In this document: one piece after another, positions 19,859 to 29,425 of the stretch | How positions within the stretch are numbered: the first letter of the stretch is position 1 | Layout: the number at the start of each line of letters is the position of its first letter | NCBI GenBank assembly: GCA_000989675.1 | Contig: LBOT01000003.1 | Span: 1 to 39,399 of the forward strand | Reading direction: 5' to 3' | Length of the DNA stretch: 39,399 bases | Source: a candidate division WS6 bacterium GW2011_GWE2_33_157 | Lineage (GTDB): Bacteria > Patescibacteriota > Dojkabacteria > SC72 | Notes under the pieces: generated by a model | The model's input: the letters and a program-made list of their open reading frames with translations, nothing else | Told to the model about the DNA's origin: nothing | The model's database searches: none | Made by a program: the position numbers and the translations under genes

Positions 19859-20376
19859 ATATTTATTACTGCAAAATATTCATAATCTTTTATATCTCTA
19901 TCAGTTGTAGCTAAACCATCAAATTTATTAGAACCCACAATTATCTTAACCAACATCTTTCTACTATCAGTAATATCTCTATATTCAACACACATAATTC
20001 TAAAGAAATCAGGATCATTTTTAACCAATGAGCTATCTTTATATTCGTTTCTACTTCCAGCATCCTCAGTAAACCTTATAGATTCTTCCTCATCAGTATT
20101 AAAAGGGTAGCACTTTCCTTGTGTAAGTGTTAGGAAATTATTATCATCAGCATTTTCATTTGCTTCTTCTATTGCAAGCTTTTGTATATGTACCGATGTA
20201 GATACAGCATACTGTGCCATTAAATCTTGCATATCAACCCTCATTAATTCTTGTATGGAGGATGCTGATATACTCATCAGAACTACGGCTACTATCCCTG
20301 AGACCATTAAAGCAATAAGGGCTTCTACAAATCCCAAACCTTCATATTTTTTCATCTTTTTTAATATGTTTTTCAT
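19855..20376 (-). CDS. minor prepilin
   Basis: 173 aa; KKYEG-LGFVEALIALMVSGIVAVVLM; ATGA overlap with the next gene. Confidence 0.75.
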   Translation of the reverse strand: MKNILKKMKKYEGLGFVEALIALMVSGIVAVVLMSISASSIQELMRVDMQDLMAQYAVSTSVHIQKLAIEEANENADDNNFLTLTQGKCYPFNTDEEESIRFTEDAGSRNEYKDSSLVKNDPDFFRIMCVEYRDITDSRKMLVKIIVGSNKFDGLATTDRDIKDYEYFAVINI

Positions 20377-21221
20377 TCTTCTCTATATGATTTAAGTTCA
20401 TCTGCTATACCATATCTAGAAAATCTAATCCCATCAAATATGAAATATCTTCTTGTTTTAACTTCGGTTGGACTAGCTAAATCACTCTCACGATTATATA
20501 CATGATCGATAACAGTACCAGAAAGTGGATATATTGATAAAACTTCAAATTTTGTACTTCTTTTCCTATCAATAACTATATCTAGAGCAATTACATCTAA
20601 AGAATAAGAACCTCTATAAGTTAAAACACCCGAACTATATGTATAGTTTGAGGGAGCTCCCGTCCCATCATATAAAAAAGCTTTTCCTGTTACAGCCTCA
20701 AAAACAACATATTCCGCTGGTGTCCTTGGATAAATGCTTGGTATGCCAATTATATTTATACCTCCACTTAAACTCGTGTCTACATATTCTGCTAACTCCA
20801 CCAAGGAGGATTGTCCACTACAAGAGGTAGTTCTGGTTTCAACCGGAAGATATCCATTTGTAATAGTTATTTCTCCTCCAGAGTATCCTGGTAATTCAGA
20901 TGTTGTTGCTGGAGATCCAAAATCAGTGAATGGAGAACACCATTTAAATAACCTATATTCTCCCGTTGTGTCAACTTCACTAAAATCTATCCCAATCCCA
21001 TACAGCCAATTCTCATTTGGCCCCCTTTCTAAAAGCATGGATTTCTGTTTAGCTAATTGAATATCCTGTTTTAAATTCTCTACATCTTGCCTGATTATTG
21101 TTGTTTCCCTAATACCTGCAAATGCTCCTGCCCCCATAGCAGACAAAATAACAAATATCGCCATAACAATTAACATCTCAATAAGTGTAAATCCCAATAG
21201 AGAATTCTTTAACTTTTTCAT
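20373..21221 (-). CDS. minor prepilin
   Basis: 282 aa; NSLLG-FTLIEMLIVMAIFVILSAMG; ATGA overlap with the next gene. Confidence 0.82.
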   Translation of the reverse strand: MKKLKNSLLGFTLIEMLIVMAIFVILSAMGAGAFAGIRETTIIRQDVENLKQDIQLAKQKSMLLERGPNENWLYGIGIDFSEVDTTGEYRLFKWCSPFTDFGSPATTSELPGYSGGEITITNGYLPVETRTTSCSGQSSLVELAEYVDTSLSGGINIIGIPSIYPRTPAEYVVFEAVTGKAFLYDGTGAPSNYTYSSGVLTYRGSYSLDVIALDIVIDRKRSTKFEVLSIYPLSGTVIDHVYNRESDLASPTEVKTRRYFIFDGIRFSRYGIADELKSYREE

Positions 21222-21310
21222 GGACAGATATCTATAAGTAATAATACTAATTTAACAGAAAATTTATAACTACTCAACACTCCACAAATTCTCTTTATTT
21301 ATCACTCTTT

Positions 21311-22072
21311 TTAATAGAATATATTCCCTATAATTTCAGTAATATTTTCATTCAAAAAAAACAGTATTCCCATCGATCCATACATAAATGGGAGTAGGGG
21401 CACACTAGATTTAAAAGTACCTTTCTTTTTAGCTATCAATATTAAGGAATAAAGGGTAGAGAGAAATATAAAGAGATATATAAAGGAGATATACATCTGT
21501 ACATTTAAAAGAAGGCTAAGTCCAAGAAGTACTAATGTATCACCTTTACCAAAAGGTTTTTTCATTACTTTACCTAACACCCATATAAATACAGAAAGAC
21601 CGATACCAATTAATATGGAATTTTCTGGAATGGAATCTTGAATTAAAGATTGTAGAAGAAAATATATAACGGATAGTCCTAAGAAAATATTTACTGTTAT
21701 TTGTGGTACCCATTTATAGATCCTATCAAAGTATGAAAAGGTAAACATAAATATTATTAGAACATAATAAATAGGGTCTAGAGAATAATAATATATACTA
21801 GCCATTGATATACCAAGTATTAATTCTGATATTGGGTAATACAGTGGTACCTTATATCCACACTTAGAACATTTACCTTTAAATATAATAAATGATAGTA
21901 CAGGTATTAACTCATATGTCTTTAATGCTTTACCACATTTTTCACAGTGAGATCCTTTAATAAATATATCTGGATATTTATATCCGTTATCTATTCTATA
22001 CAGTAGTGCATTAATGAAACTTGCTAGTACTAATCCTAAAACAAACGAAATGAATGTAAAATATATATGCAT
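21311..22072 (-). CDS. pilD: prepilin peptidase
   Basis: 253 aa multi-TM; CEKCGKALKTYELIPVLSFIIFKGKCSKCG tetracysteine motif, FGKGD catalytic motif. Confidence 0.9.
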   Translation of the reverse strand: MHIYFTFISFVLGLVLASFINALLYRIDNGYKYPDIFIKGSHCEKCGKALKTYELIPVLSFIIFKGKCSKCGYKVPLYYPISELILGISMASIYYYSLDPIYYVLIIFMFTFSYFDRIYKWVPQITVNIFLGLSVIYFLLQSLIQDSIPENSILIGIGLSVFIWVLGKVMKKPFGKGDTLVLLGLSLLLNVQMYISFIYLFIFLSTLYSLILIAKKKGTFKSSVPLLPFMYGSMGILFFLNENITEIIGNIFY

Positions 22073-22103
22073 TACCCATTATATATATTTTTTAAGAAAG
22101 AGA

Positions 22104-22125
22104 AACCCCCTCAGGGGAGGGGGTT
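22104..22125 (-). terminator. intrinsic terminator / processing hairpin downstream of the pilin gene
   Basis: 9-bp stem AACCCCCTC-AGGG-GAGGGGGTT; on the minus strand followed by TCTCTTTCTT. Confidence 0.7.
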
Positions 22126-22147
22126 GTTCAGCTTCGAATTCTTTTAA

Positions 22148-22708
22148 CTAAATAGTTTCAAAGACATCATTCTCATTATCCCAATCCTGTATTAAATTCC
22201 AATCTGCAGCTACGCTTGTACCAGGGAAACCATCTGCTGTTGTACTCTCTGGATCTACATCCTTCTGTGTGACTCCTGATGGAGCACCAGTTGCACCAAA
22301 TCCATTACCTGTACAGTAGTATCCTCTATTGTCTGCATCATCTACACCACCTAGAGATACACATACTAAAGCTGATTTCTGATCAGTCCAGTAGTAATAT
22401 GTTGCATCTGTTCCTCCTCTAAACTCTCCTAATGAAAGGTACCCTCCCAAACATGGAGCTGTACATCCTGTTCCTTCTGTAAGATTGAGTGACCAGTTAG
22501 TAACTATTGGATACTCTCTTTCATCTGTTAGGTATGATTGAGCTGCTACAAATAACTGATCTGCTGCATTCTGGTGTGCTACATCATTTGCTCTGTTGAT
22601 AGCAAATCTACCTGCAGCTATACCTACAGCCATGAGGATTATAATGATTCCCATGACGATAAGCATCTCTACTAGGGTAAAACCTGAATATTTTCTATTC
22701 ATTCCCAT
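22148..22708 (-). CDS. probable major type IV pilin
   Basis: 186 aa; RKYSG-FTLVEMLIVMGIIIILMAVGIAAGRFAINRANDVAHQNAADQL; paired Cys residues. Confidence 0.82.
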   Translation of the reverse strand: MGMNRKYSGFTLVEMLIVMGIIIILMAVGIAAGRFAINRANDVAHQNAADQLFVAAQSYLTDEREYPIVTNWSLNLTEGTGCTAPCLGGYLSLGEFRGGTDATYYYWTDQKSALVCVSLGGVDDADNRGYYCTGNGFGATGAPSGVTQKDVDPESTTADGFPGTSVAADWNLIQDWDNENDVFETI

Positions 22709-22741
22709 ATAAATAATATTAATTTAATTTATATATAAAAA

Positions 22742-23983
22742 TTACACAAACAAAGTAACAATGTCAATGACCATTCCCATTACCTCTCCAAGTTGGAACA
22801 TAGGGGAGTAAACAGCAAGAGCAATAAATGCAATCATTAAACCCATTATGATAAGAAAGATTGGTTCTAATGCAGCTGATAAGTTTGAAGTAGCAACATC
22901 TACCTCATCTTTGTAATATTCAGCTACTTTGTTAAGAACACTATCTAATTCTCCTGTTTCTTCTCCTACTGCAATCATACTACTTACAAGTAATGGGTAA
23001 TATTCGCTTCTAGCAATAGGAAGTGCTAGGGAACCACCCTTCTCAACATCATCTTTTGAAGCTAGAATTACCTCTTTAAACATTTCATTACTTAAAGATG
23101 CCGCGGTGAGCTCTAAAGATTTTATTATAGACATACCACTACCCATTAATAAGCCAAGTAACCTTGTAAACTGTGCTATTTGCATCTTACTTATAATTGG
23201 ACCTGCAATAGGTATCTTAAGAGCTATCTTATCTAAATTTCTCTTTCCCTTTGGGGTATCTTTATAAACCTTATATCCAATAACCAAAGATAATACGATT
23301 ACAAACATAGCCCACCAATACTTTAGGAAGAAATTACTCATATCTATTAACATCTGTGTCGTAAATGGTAATTCTGCACCAAAGTCTGTATATATCTCTG
23401 CCATAGTAGGAACTAATACAACCAGAAGGAGAATAATAACTGTAACAATAACAAAAAGAATAATAATAGGGTAAATCATTGCAGATTTCATCTTATCACC
23501 CAATTTTTTACTCTCTTCTAACTCAACGGCTAACTTAGCAAGTACAACATCCAAATTACCACTAGATTCACCAGCTTCAATAAGGTTGATAGTCACATCA
23601 TCAAAGACTTCATCTGCCAACCTAAACGAATCTGCCAATGTTTTACCTGCCTCTACTGACGTTTTAACTTGAGTGATAACCCTTTTAAACATAGGGTTAG
23701 CAACCTGCTGTTCCATAATCTGTAAACCTCTTGTTAATGGTAAACCTGCACTAACCATTGTTGAAAGCTGTCTCATAAAGACAACTTTCTCTTTCATTGG
23801 AACACCACCAATATTAAGCTGTCCCAACTCTTCAAAGTTAATTCCAACTTCTTCTTTAATTTTTACAACAATGTATCCCTTGTCTTGTAAAATCTCTGCT
23901 ACTGCCTGGGCATCTCTTGCCTCCATCTTCCCCTTTATTTCCTTACCTTTATTATCTCTCGCTGAATATTGAAATTTATTCAT
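22742..23983 (-). CDS. pilC: type IV pilus inner-membrane platform protein PilC
   Basis: 413 aa; two T2SSF domains (MRQLSTMVSAGLPLTRGL..., FTRLLGLLMGSGMSIIKSLELT). Confidence 0.93.
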   Translation of the reverse strand: MNKFQYSARDNKGKEIKGKMEARDAQAVAEILQDKGYIVVKIKEEVGINFEELGQLNIGGVPMKEKVVFMRQLSTMVSAGLPLTRGLQIMEQQVANPMFKRVITQVKTSVEAGKTLADSFRLADEVFDDVTINLIEAGESSGNLDVVLAKLAVELEESKKLGDKMKSAMIYPIIILFVIVTVIILLLVVLVPTMAEIYTDFGAELPFTTQMLIDMSNFFLKYWWAMFVIVLSLVIGYKVYKDTPKGKRNLDKIALKIPIAGPIISKMQIAQFTRLLGLLMGSGMSIIKSLELTAASLSNEMFKEVILASKDDVEKGGSLALPIARSEYYPLLVSSMIAVGEETGELDSVLNKVAEYYKDEVDVATSNLSAALEPIFLIIMGLMIAFIALAVYSPMFQLGEVMGMVIDIVTLFV

Positions 23984-23985
23984 TT

Positions 23986-25629
23986 TTAACTTTTAAGTAA
24001 TCTTAAAACTTCTTCAGGGAATACAGCATACTCTTGTGCTCTCTGAACAGAAATAACTCCCTCTCTTATCAACCCAACCAATGATTTCTCTAAAGATACC
24101 ATACCTATATCAGAACTCGTTCTAATTACGTTGTCAATCTGATGAGTCTTTGCTTCTCTAATCATATTTCTAATAGCTGGACTTGCAACCATTATTTCAG
24201 ACACAGCTCTTCTTCCACCCTTGTCTAAAGGTATCAATCTCTGAGCAACAATTGCTTCTAAGATATTTGATAACTGTAATCTAATCTGTGCTTGTTGATT
24301 GTTTGGGAATACATCAATGATTCTATCTACTGTTTGAGCTGCATTGTTTGTATGCAATGTAGCAAATACTAAGTGACCTGTTTCAGCAAGTGTAATTGCA
24401 GAAGCAATGGTTTCATAATCTCTCATTTCACCAACTAGAATGACATCCGGATCTTGTCTTAATGCACTTCTTAGTGCAATAGACCAAGAGTGAGTATCAT
24501 CATTCATTTCTCTTTGTTCAATTAAAGCTTTCTTACCTTCAAATACATACTCAATTGGATCTTCAATAGTGATGATATGTGAGAATCTTGTAGTATTTAC
24601 TTCCTCAAGTATTGCAGCGAGAGTAGTACTTTTACCGTGGCCTGTTGGTCCAGTAACTAGTATTAATCCCTGTTTTAATTGGGAGAACTGGTGATACAAT
24701 TGAGGTAGCAATAGCTCATCTATTGTTCTAATACGAGTAGGGATTAATCTAAATGCTGCTGCCAAATTCTTCATTGTATAGAAGGCGTTGATTCTAAATC
24801 TTCCTGTTAAATCTTTGTTATAGAAGTATGCAAAATCAATCTCCTTATTTACCTGTAACAACTCTTTCTTTTCATCGGAGAGAAGTGGTAAAACGAAATC
24901 TTCTGCATCTTTAGCAGTAATAATTGAATCACTAATCTCTTTTAATTCTCCATCTATTCTTACTATTGGAGGATATCCAACACTAATATGCAAATCTGAT
25001 GCTTCATGCTCAATTGCATATCTAAGCAATTCATCTATTTTTTGAGTTTGATTAATTTTCACTGGTGCTTCTACTTCATCTTTATCCTCATCTATCAAAG
25101 TAGATTTTATCTCTTCTAGTACTGGCTCATCTATTGGTTTAGCAACACTATCTTCAACAGGTTTTCTCTGTAATGCCTTTGGAACTTTCTCCCCTGGAAT
25201 AATCTCTTCTAATTTGTTTTCAACAGCACCTGGAAGAACAGTCTGTTCTGGTACAACAGGTTGCACAACTGGAGGAACAGGGATTTCTGGTACTGGTATT
25301 GGCTGGGGAACTAAATGCTCTATAACTGGTGGAGTAGGGGTTACAGGAACTTGTATTGGTTGAGCAGGAGCAATAGGAGCTTGTACTGGTTGAGCAGGAA
25401 TATCTGGACCATCTGGAACAGGAAGTGTATTTAATGATTCAAATGATGATTGGGTTTGAGGTGTTGTATCTAATTTTTGAATCTGTGCAGCTAAATCTTC
25501 AAGCATTTTTGCATCAGAAGTAGATTGTACAGGAGTAGGAGTTGTTGGAGTAGGTATTGGTATGCTAGCGCTGTTTTGTGCAAGATTAGGATATCCTATC
25601 GTTCCATTTTGGGCAGTATTGTTATCCAT
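23986..25629 (-). CDS. pilT: PilT-like twitching ATPase with long Pro-rich N-terminal extension
   Basis: 547 aa; DLHISVGYPPIVRIDGEL, GPTGHGKSTTL, DPDVILVGEMRDYETI, TGHLVFATLHTNNAAQTVDRIID. Confidence 0.92.
   Translation of the reverse strand: MDNNTAQNGTIGYPNLAQNSASIPIPTPTTPTPVQSTSDAKMLEDLAAQIQKLDTTPQTQSSFESLNTLPVPDGPDIPAQPVQAPIAPAQPIQVPVTPTPPVIEHLVPQPIPVPEIPVPPVVQPVVPEQTVLPGAVENKLEEIIPGEKVPKALQRKPVEDSVAKPIDEPVLEEIKSTLIDEDKDEVEAPVKINQTQKIDELLRYAIEHEASDLHISVGYPPIVRIDGELKEISDSIITAKDAEDFVLPLLSDEKKELLQVNKEIDFAYFYNKDLTGRFRINAFYTMKNLAAAFRLIPTRIRTIDELLLPQLYHQFSQLKQGLILVTGPTGHGKSTTLAAILEEVNTTRFSHIITIEDPIEYVFEGKKALIEQREMNDDTHSWSIALRSALRQDPDVILVGEMRDYETIASAITLAETGHLVFATLHTNNAAQTVDRIIDVFPNNQQAQIRLQLSNILEAIVAQRLIPLDKGGRRAVSEIMVASPAIRNMIREAKTHQIDNVIRTSSDIGMVSLEKSLVGLIREGVISVQRAQEYAVFPEEVLRLLKS
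25351..25399 (-). repeat. short tandem direct repeat (30-bp period) in the Pro-rich region of pilT
   Basis: TTGTATTGGTTGAGCAGGA (25351-25369) and TTGTACTGGTTGAGCAGGA (25381-25399), one mismatch. Confidence 0.75.
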
Positions 25630-25651
25630 TGGTAACCATTATATCTTAAAA

Positions 25652-27454
25652 TTATTCTTTAGACACCCTTAGTACCTCTTCAATACTTGTTATACCTTCA
25701 AGTACTTTTAGATACCCATCTTGTATCATAGTAATCATACCATGTTCCTTTGCTTCGTTCTCTATATCCTGAGCAGTTACATTATCCATTATCATTCTAC
25801 TAATTTTCTCACTAACATCCAATACTTCAAAAATACCAATACGACCAGAGTATCCAGAGCCTCCACATCTATCACATCCGACTCCCTTATACAAATATAC
25901 TCTTGGTTTTCCATCAGGTCCAATCTCTGGAGATTTCATTACAGCAGAGCCTTCTTCTCCCTTTGCCTTTTTTGCAATTACAACCCTATTAATATATTGA
26001 ACAATATCAAAATCTTTTATCCCTGAAAGTCCTTTTAGTAAGGTCTCAATAATTTCGGGAGATGCTTCAAATGGTTGAATACAGTTAGTACAAATTTTTC
26101 TTGGAAGACGTTGGGCTGCAACTACTCTAACAGTAGAAGCCAAAAGGAATGGTTCAATACCCATATCTAGTAATCTTGGGATTGCTGCTGCTGCACTATT
26201 GGTATGGAGAGTTGAAAGTACTAAGTGACCTGTAAGAGATGCTTGAACAGCTAACTCAGCAGTCTCTTGATCACGAATCTCTCCGACCATTACAATGTCT
26301 GGGTCTTGTCGTAGTACAGATCTAAGTCCATTTGCAAAAGTTAAACCTACATCATCATTAATTTGAATTTGGGTTACCCCTGGTATACGAATCTCTACTG
26401 GATTTTCTAAGGAGATAATGTTTACACCTGGGTCATTGACCTTGATTAGGGAACAAGCTAATGTACGGGTTTTACCACTTCCTGTTGGACCAGTAACTAA
26501 TACGATACCATTTGTAACACTAAGTGCATCTAAGAAAACTTTGTAAGCATTTCCTCTTAGACCTGTTGATTCTAAAGTAATACCAGAAGTGTCTGATTCA
26601 AGTAAACGCATAACCACCTTCTCTCCATGAATAGTTGGCATAACAGAAACACGGATATCTACCTTAATATTCTTAATTTTAACTTGGAATCTACCATCTT
26701 GAGGAACTCTCTTTTCATCTATTTTTAAATTAGACATAATCTTGATACGTGAGACAACTGCAGGTCCCAATGTTTTTGGTAGCACTAACCTTTCAGTCAT
26801 AATACCGTGGATTCTAAACCTTACCCTTAATCTATTTTCCATTGGTTCAACATGTACATCAGAACTCTTAGAGGTAACAGCATACTGCATTATTGAATTT
26901 ACTATTCTTGCAACAGGAGCATTCTTTAAATCAACACTATCTATTAAATTTGGATCTTCCGTTATTTCCTGTACTGGAACATCAACATCTTCTAACGCCT
27001 GTGTAACCTCCGTACTCATTACATCTCCAATTCTTCTATCTAACACATGGTTTATACTTTCCTCGGTAGTAATATATACTTGGAGTCTAGTATTTGGAGG
27101 GTATCTTCTTTGCAATGCCTGTGTAGCCTGAATATCAAATGGATCAATCATTGCCAACTTAACAAAATTCTCTCCTCTTTCAAATGGAACTGTCTTGTAT
27201 TTCTTTAAATTCTCAATTGGAACCTCAGCTATGATACTCTCTGCAATAGTTAAGTTCTTTAAATCAATAAAGGGGATGTTAAAGATAGCGGATTTTGCTT
27301 TTGCTATTGAGAGATCATCTGCTAGACCCATCTCCCTAATTATTGATTCCTCACTTTTAGGAGAACGAGATCTCTCTACCTGAACACGGGTAGCATCAGC
27401 CTGTGTAACAACTCCTTGTTGTTGCAAGTATGTAAGTAACGAATCAGTTGACAA
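25652..27454 (-). CDS. pilB: type IV pilus extension ATPase PilB/GspE
   Basis: 600 aa; SSDVHVEPMENRLRVRFRIHG, GPTGSGKTRTL, RQDPDIVMVGEIRDQETAELAVQASLTGHLVLSTLHTNSA, zinc Cys pairs; TTG start. Confidence 0.93.
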   Translation of the reverse strand: MSTDSLLTYLQQQGVVTQADATRVQVERSRSPKSEESIIREMGLADDLSIAKAKSAIFNIPFIDLKNLTIAESIIAEVPIENLKKYKTVPFERGENFVKLAMIDPFDIQATQALQRRYPPNTRLQVYITTEESINHVLDRRIGDVMSTEVTQALEDVDVPVQEITEDPNLIDSVDLKNAPVARIVNSIMQYAVTSKSSDVHVEPMENRLRVRFRIHGIMTERLVLPKTLGPAVVSRIKIMSNLKIDEKRVPQDGRFQVKIKNIKVDIRVSVMPTIHGEKVVMRLLESDTSGITLESTGLRGNAYKVFLDALSVTNGIVLVTGPTGSGKTRTLACSLIKVNDPGVNIISLENPVEIRIPGVTQIQINDDVGLTFANGLRSVLRQDPDIVMVGEIRDQETAELAVQASLTGHLVLSTLHTNSAAAAIPRLLDMGIEPFLLASTVRVVAAQRLPRKICTNCIQPFEASPEIIETLLKGLSGIKDFDIVQYINRVVIAKKAKGEEGSAVMKSPEIGPDGKPRVYLYKGVGCDRCGGSGYSGRIGIFEVLDVSEKISRMIMDNVTAQDIENEAKEHGMITMIQDGYLKVLEGITSIEEVLRVSKE

Positions 27455-27548
27455 GATTAGGCAGTAACAAAATTTAATTGCTTATGTAATAATATACCAA
27501 TACATGGCAAGCGCTCATAGACCTATAATGAAGTAAGCCATACCACAT

Positions 27549-28604
27549 CTACCTATCAGAGTAGAAGCGTACTCTTCTATAAATATCCAGTAACCTAACA
27601 AAAAAATACTTTAGTGTATTAAAAGGATAATCTACAGTTCTTTGATATCTAACTAAATACCCTCCAAACCCTCTCTTAAAATTAGAGTACCCGTACCTTT
27701 TACTTCTTGGAGTATATTTCTCGTCAGGTAGAACATCCCACGAATTGAAATATTTAAAACCTTCTCTTTGAGCTTGTAACATACACTCCCATCGGAGTAG
27801 CATAGGGCCTCTTACTTTGTTTTGTATTCCAGTTTGACAGCTATACAAACAGGCCACTTCATTTCCAAAGAATGATAATACTAACATTGCAATTGGCTCT
27901 CCACTATACTGTGCAATAGCTAGCCTGACCTCATCATATTCTCCAAGATACTTTAACTGTTTAAGATAGTAGTCTGCACCTCTAATTGCAAAATCTTTCT
28001 GATCTGAACTTTTAGCAAGGTAATGAGTAAATACTTTCCAATCAGGCAAATCTTTTGAAAATCGTATAGTTACACCTAACTTTCTTGCTTTACGAATATA
28101 TGTAGGATAGTTTTTACCCATACCGTGTGCTTCACACCAATCCATAAGTTCTTCTTCAGAATTGCCAACTAACTCAATAAACCAAGGGGTTTCAGGCTGT
28201 ACATAATTAATACATTTCTTAAATCCCAAATCAAAGGGTAATATAGATACTCTGTTTTGTTGTTCAATAGCTGGATCAATTTTAAGAAATATATATTCTT
28301 TACCTGCAAAGAAACTCTTAAGGGATTCTAATACTTTCTTGTAAATCTCTGTATCTAAGCTTTTTAATATTGGACCTCTAGAACAATATATATATTTTCC
28401 AAATGTTTGTTCCATTTCATAACAAGCAGATACAGCAATAAGATTTTCCTCATCAAAGAAACCCAACCTAAACGTTTTGTGACCTAAACCAATCTCTTGA
28501 TACAAGCTCCAATTCCACGATTGCATAAAACTACAATTAGGACTTAGCTTAACAAATTCATCCCATATTTTTTGTTCTGTAATCTCTCTTACTTGGATAT
28601 CCAT
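27549..28604 (-). CDS. FemAB/FemX-like peptidoglycan bridge aminoacyltransferase
   Basis: 351 aa; SPNCSFMQSWNWSLYQEIG, GPILKSLD, ADYYLKQLKYLGEYDEVRLAIAQYSGEPIAMLVL, LLRWECMLQAQREGFKYFNSWDV. Confidence 0.82.
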   Translation of the reverse strand: MDIQVREITEQKIWDEFVKLSPNCSFMQSWNWSLYQEIGLGHKTFRLGFFDEENLIAVSACYEMEQTFGKYIYCSRGPILKSLDTEIYKKVLESLKSFFAGKEYIFLKIDPAIEQQNRVSILPFDLGFKKCINYVQPETPWFIELVGNSEEELMDWCEAHGMGKNYPTYIRKARKLGVTIRFSKDLPDWKVFTHYLAKSSDQKDFAIRGADYYLKQLKYLGEYDEVRLAIAQYSGEPIAMLVLSFFGNEVACLYSCQTGIQNKVRGPMLLRWECMLQAQREGFKYFNSWDVLPDEKYTPRSKRYGYSNFKRGFGGYLVRYQRTVDYPFNTLKYFFVRLLDIYRRVRFYSDR

Positions 28605-28636
28605 ATTAAGTATTTAATCAATTTACTAATATACAT

Positions 28637-29347
28637 ATGATACAATCTACCATAATGACATATTTAATTGTAGGTAATAGCCAAGAAAAAATTAAGGGGA
28701 AAATAAGGGAGCTAATAATTAAGCTCTGGAGTAGAGGGGTAGCAGAAGATATTCTTGAGAAAGAATCGCCTGATATTCATATATTAAATGGTAGTAATTT
28801 AAACAGTATAGGTATAGAGGATGTAAAGGGTTTACAAAAAGAAATGGTATATTCACCATTTAAAGAATTAGTACAGATAGCGATAGTATTTCATGCAGAG
28901 AAATTAACTACACAAGCACAGAATTCATTTCTTAAGACATTAGAGGAGAGTGGGAATAATAATATATACATATTAGTTACACCACATGAGAGGATTTTAC
29001 TTCCTACAATTCTTTCCAGATCTTTAAAGATATATACACAACAGGAAAGGGAAGTTTTAGATGATTTAAATGCTAAAGATCTTTTAGAAATGGATTTAAT
29101 AGATGCATTTAACAAGATAGAGGTCATATCAAAAAGTAAGGAAAGTACTGAATATTTTCTTAAACAACTAGAATTGTATTTTCAAGGTATACTAGAAGAG
29201 AAAATAGGGAAAGGAATTGATGTAAAAGATGTTCATACATTCATTCAACAGATTGTTAATACAAGAGCAAAGATTCAGGCAAATGGGAACAAGAGATTAC
29301 TACTTGAGGGACTTTTCCTTGATTTAACAAGAGAAATAGCCCCTTAA
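28637..29347 (+). CDS. holB: DNA polymerase III delta'-like subunit
   Basis: 236 aa; IEDVKGLQKEM, KLTTQAQNSFLKTLEE, LLPTILSRS clamp-loader pattern without Walker A. Confidence 0.75.
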   Translation: MIQSTIMTYLIVGNSQEKIKGKIRELIIKLWSRGVAEDILEKESPDIHILNGSNLNSIGIEDVKGLQKEMVYSPFKELVQIAIVFHAEKLTTQAQNSFLKTLEESGNNNIYILVTPHERILLPTILSRSLKIYTQQEREVLDDLNAKDLLEMDLIDAFNKIEVISKSKESTEYFLKQLELYFQGILEEKIGKGIDVKDVHTFIQQIVNTRAKIQANGNKRLLLEGLFLDLTREIAP

Positions 29348-29425
29348 CATTTTGCCCCATAATATATAGAATAGAGATTGCGATTGTAAAAACATATTGA
29401 AATAGTAATTTAAGGATTAAGCATA

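Noticed and set aside
24135-24175. CTGATGAGTC string in pilT region
   Set aside because: No GAAA or stems at the required positions; coding sequence on the other strand.
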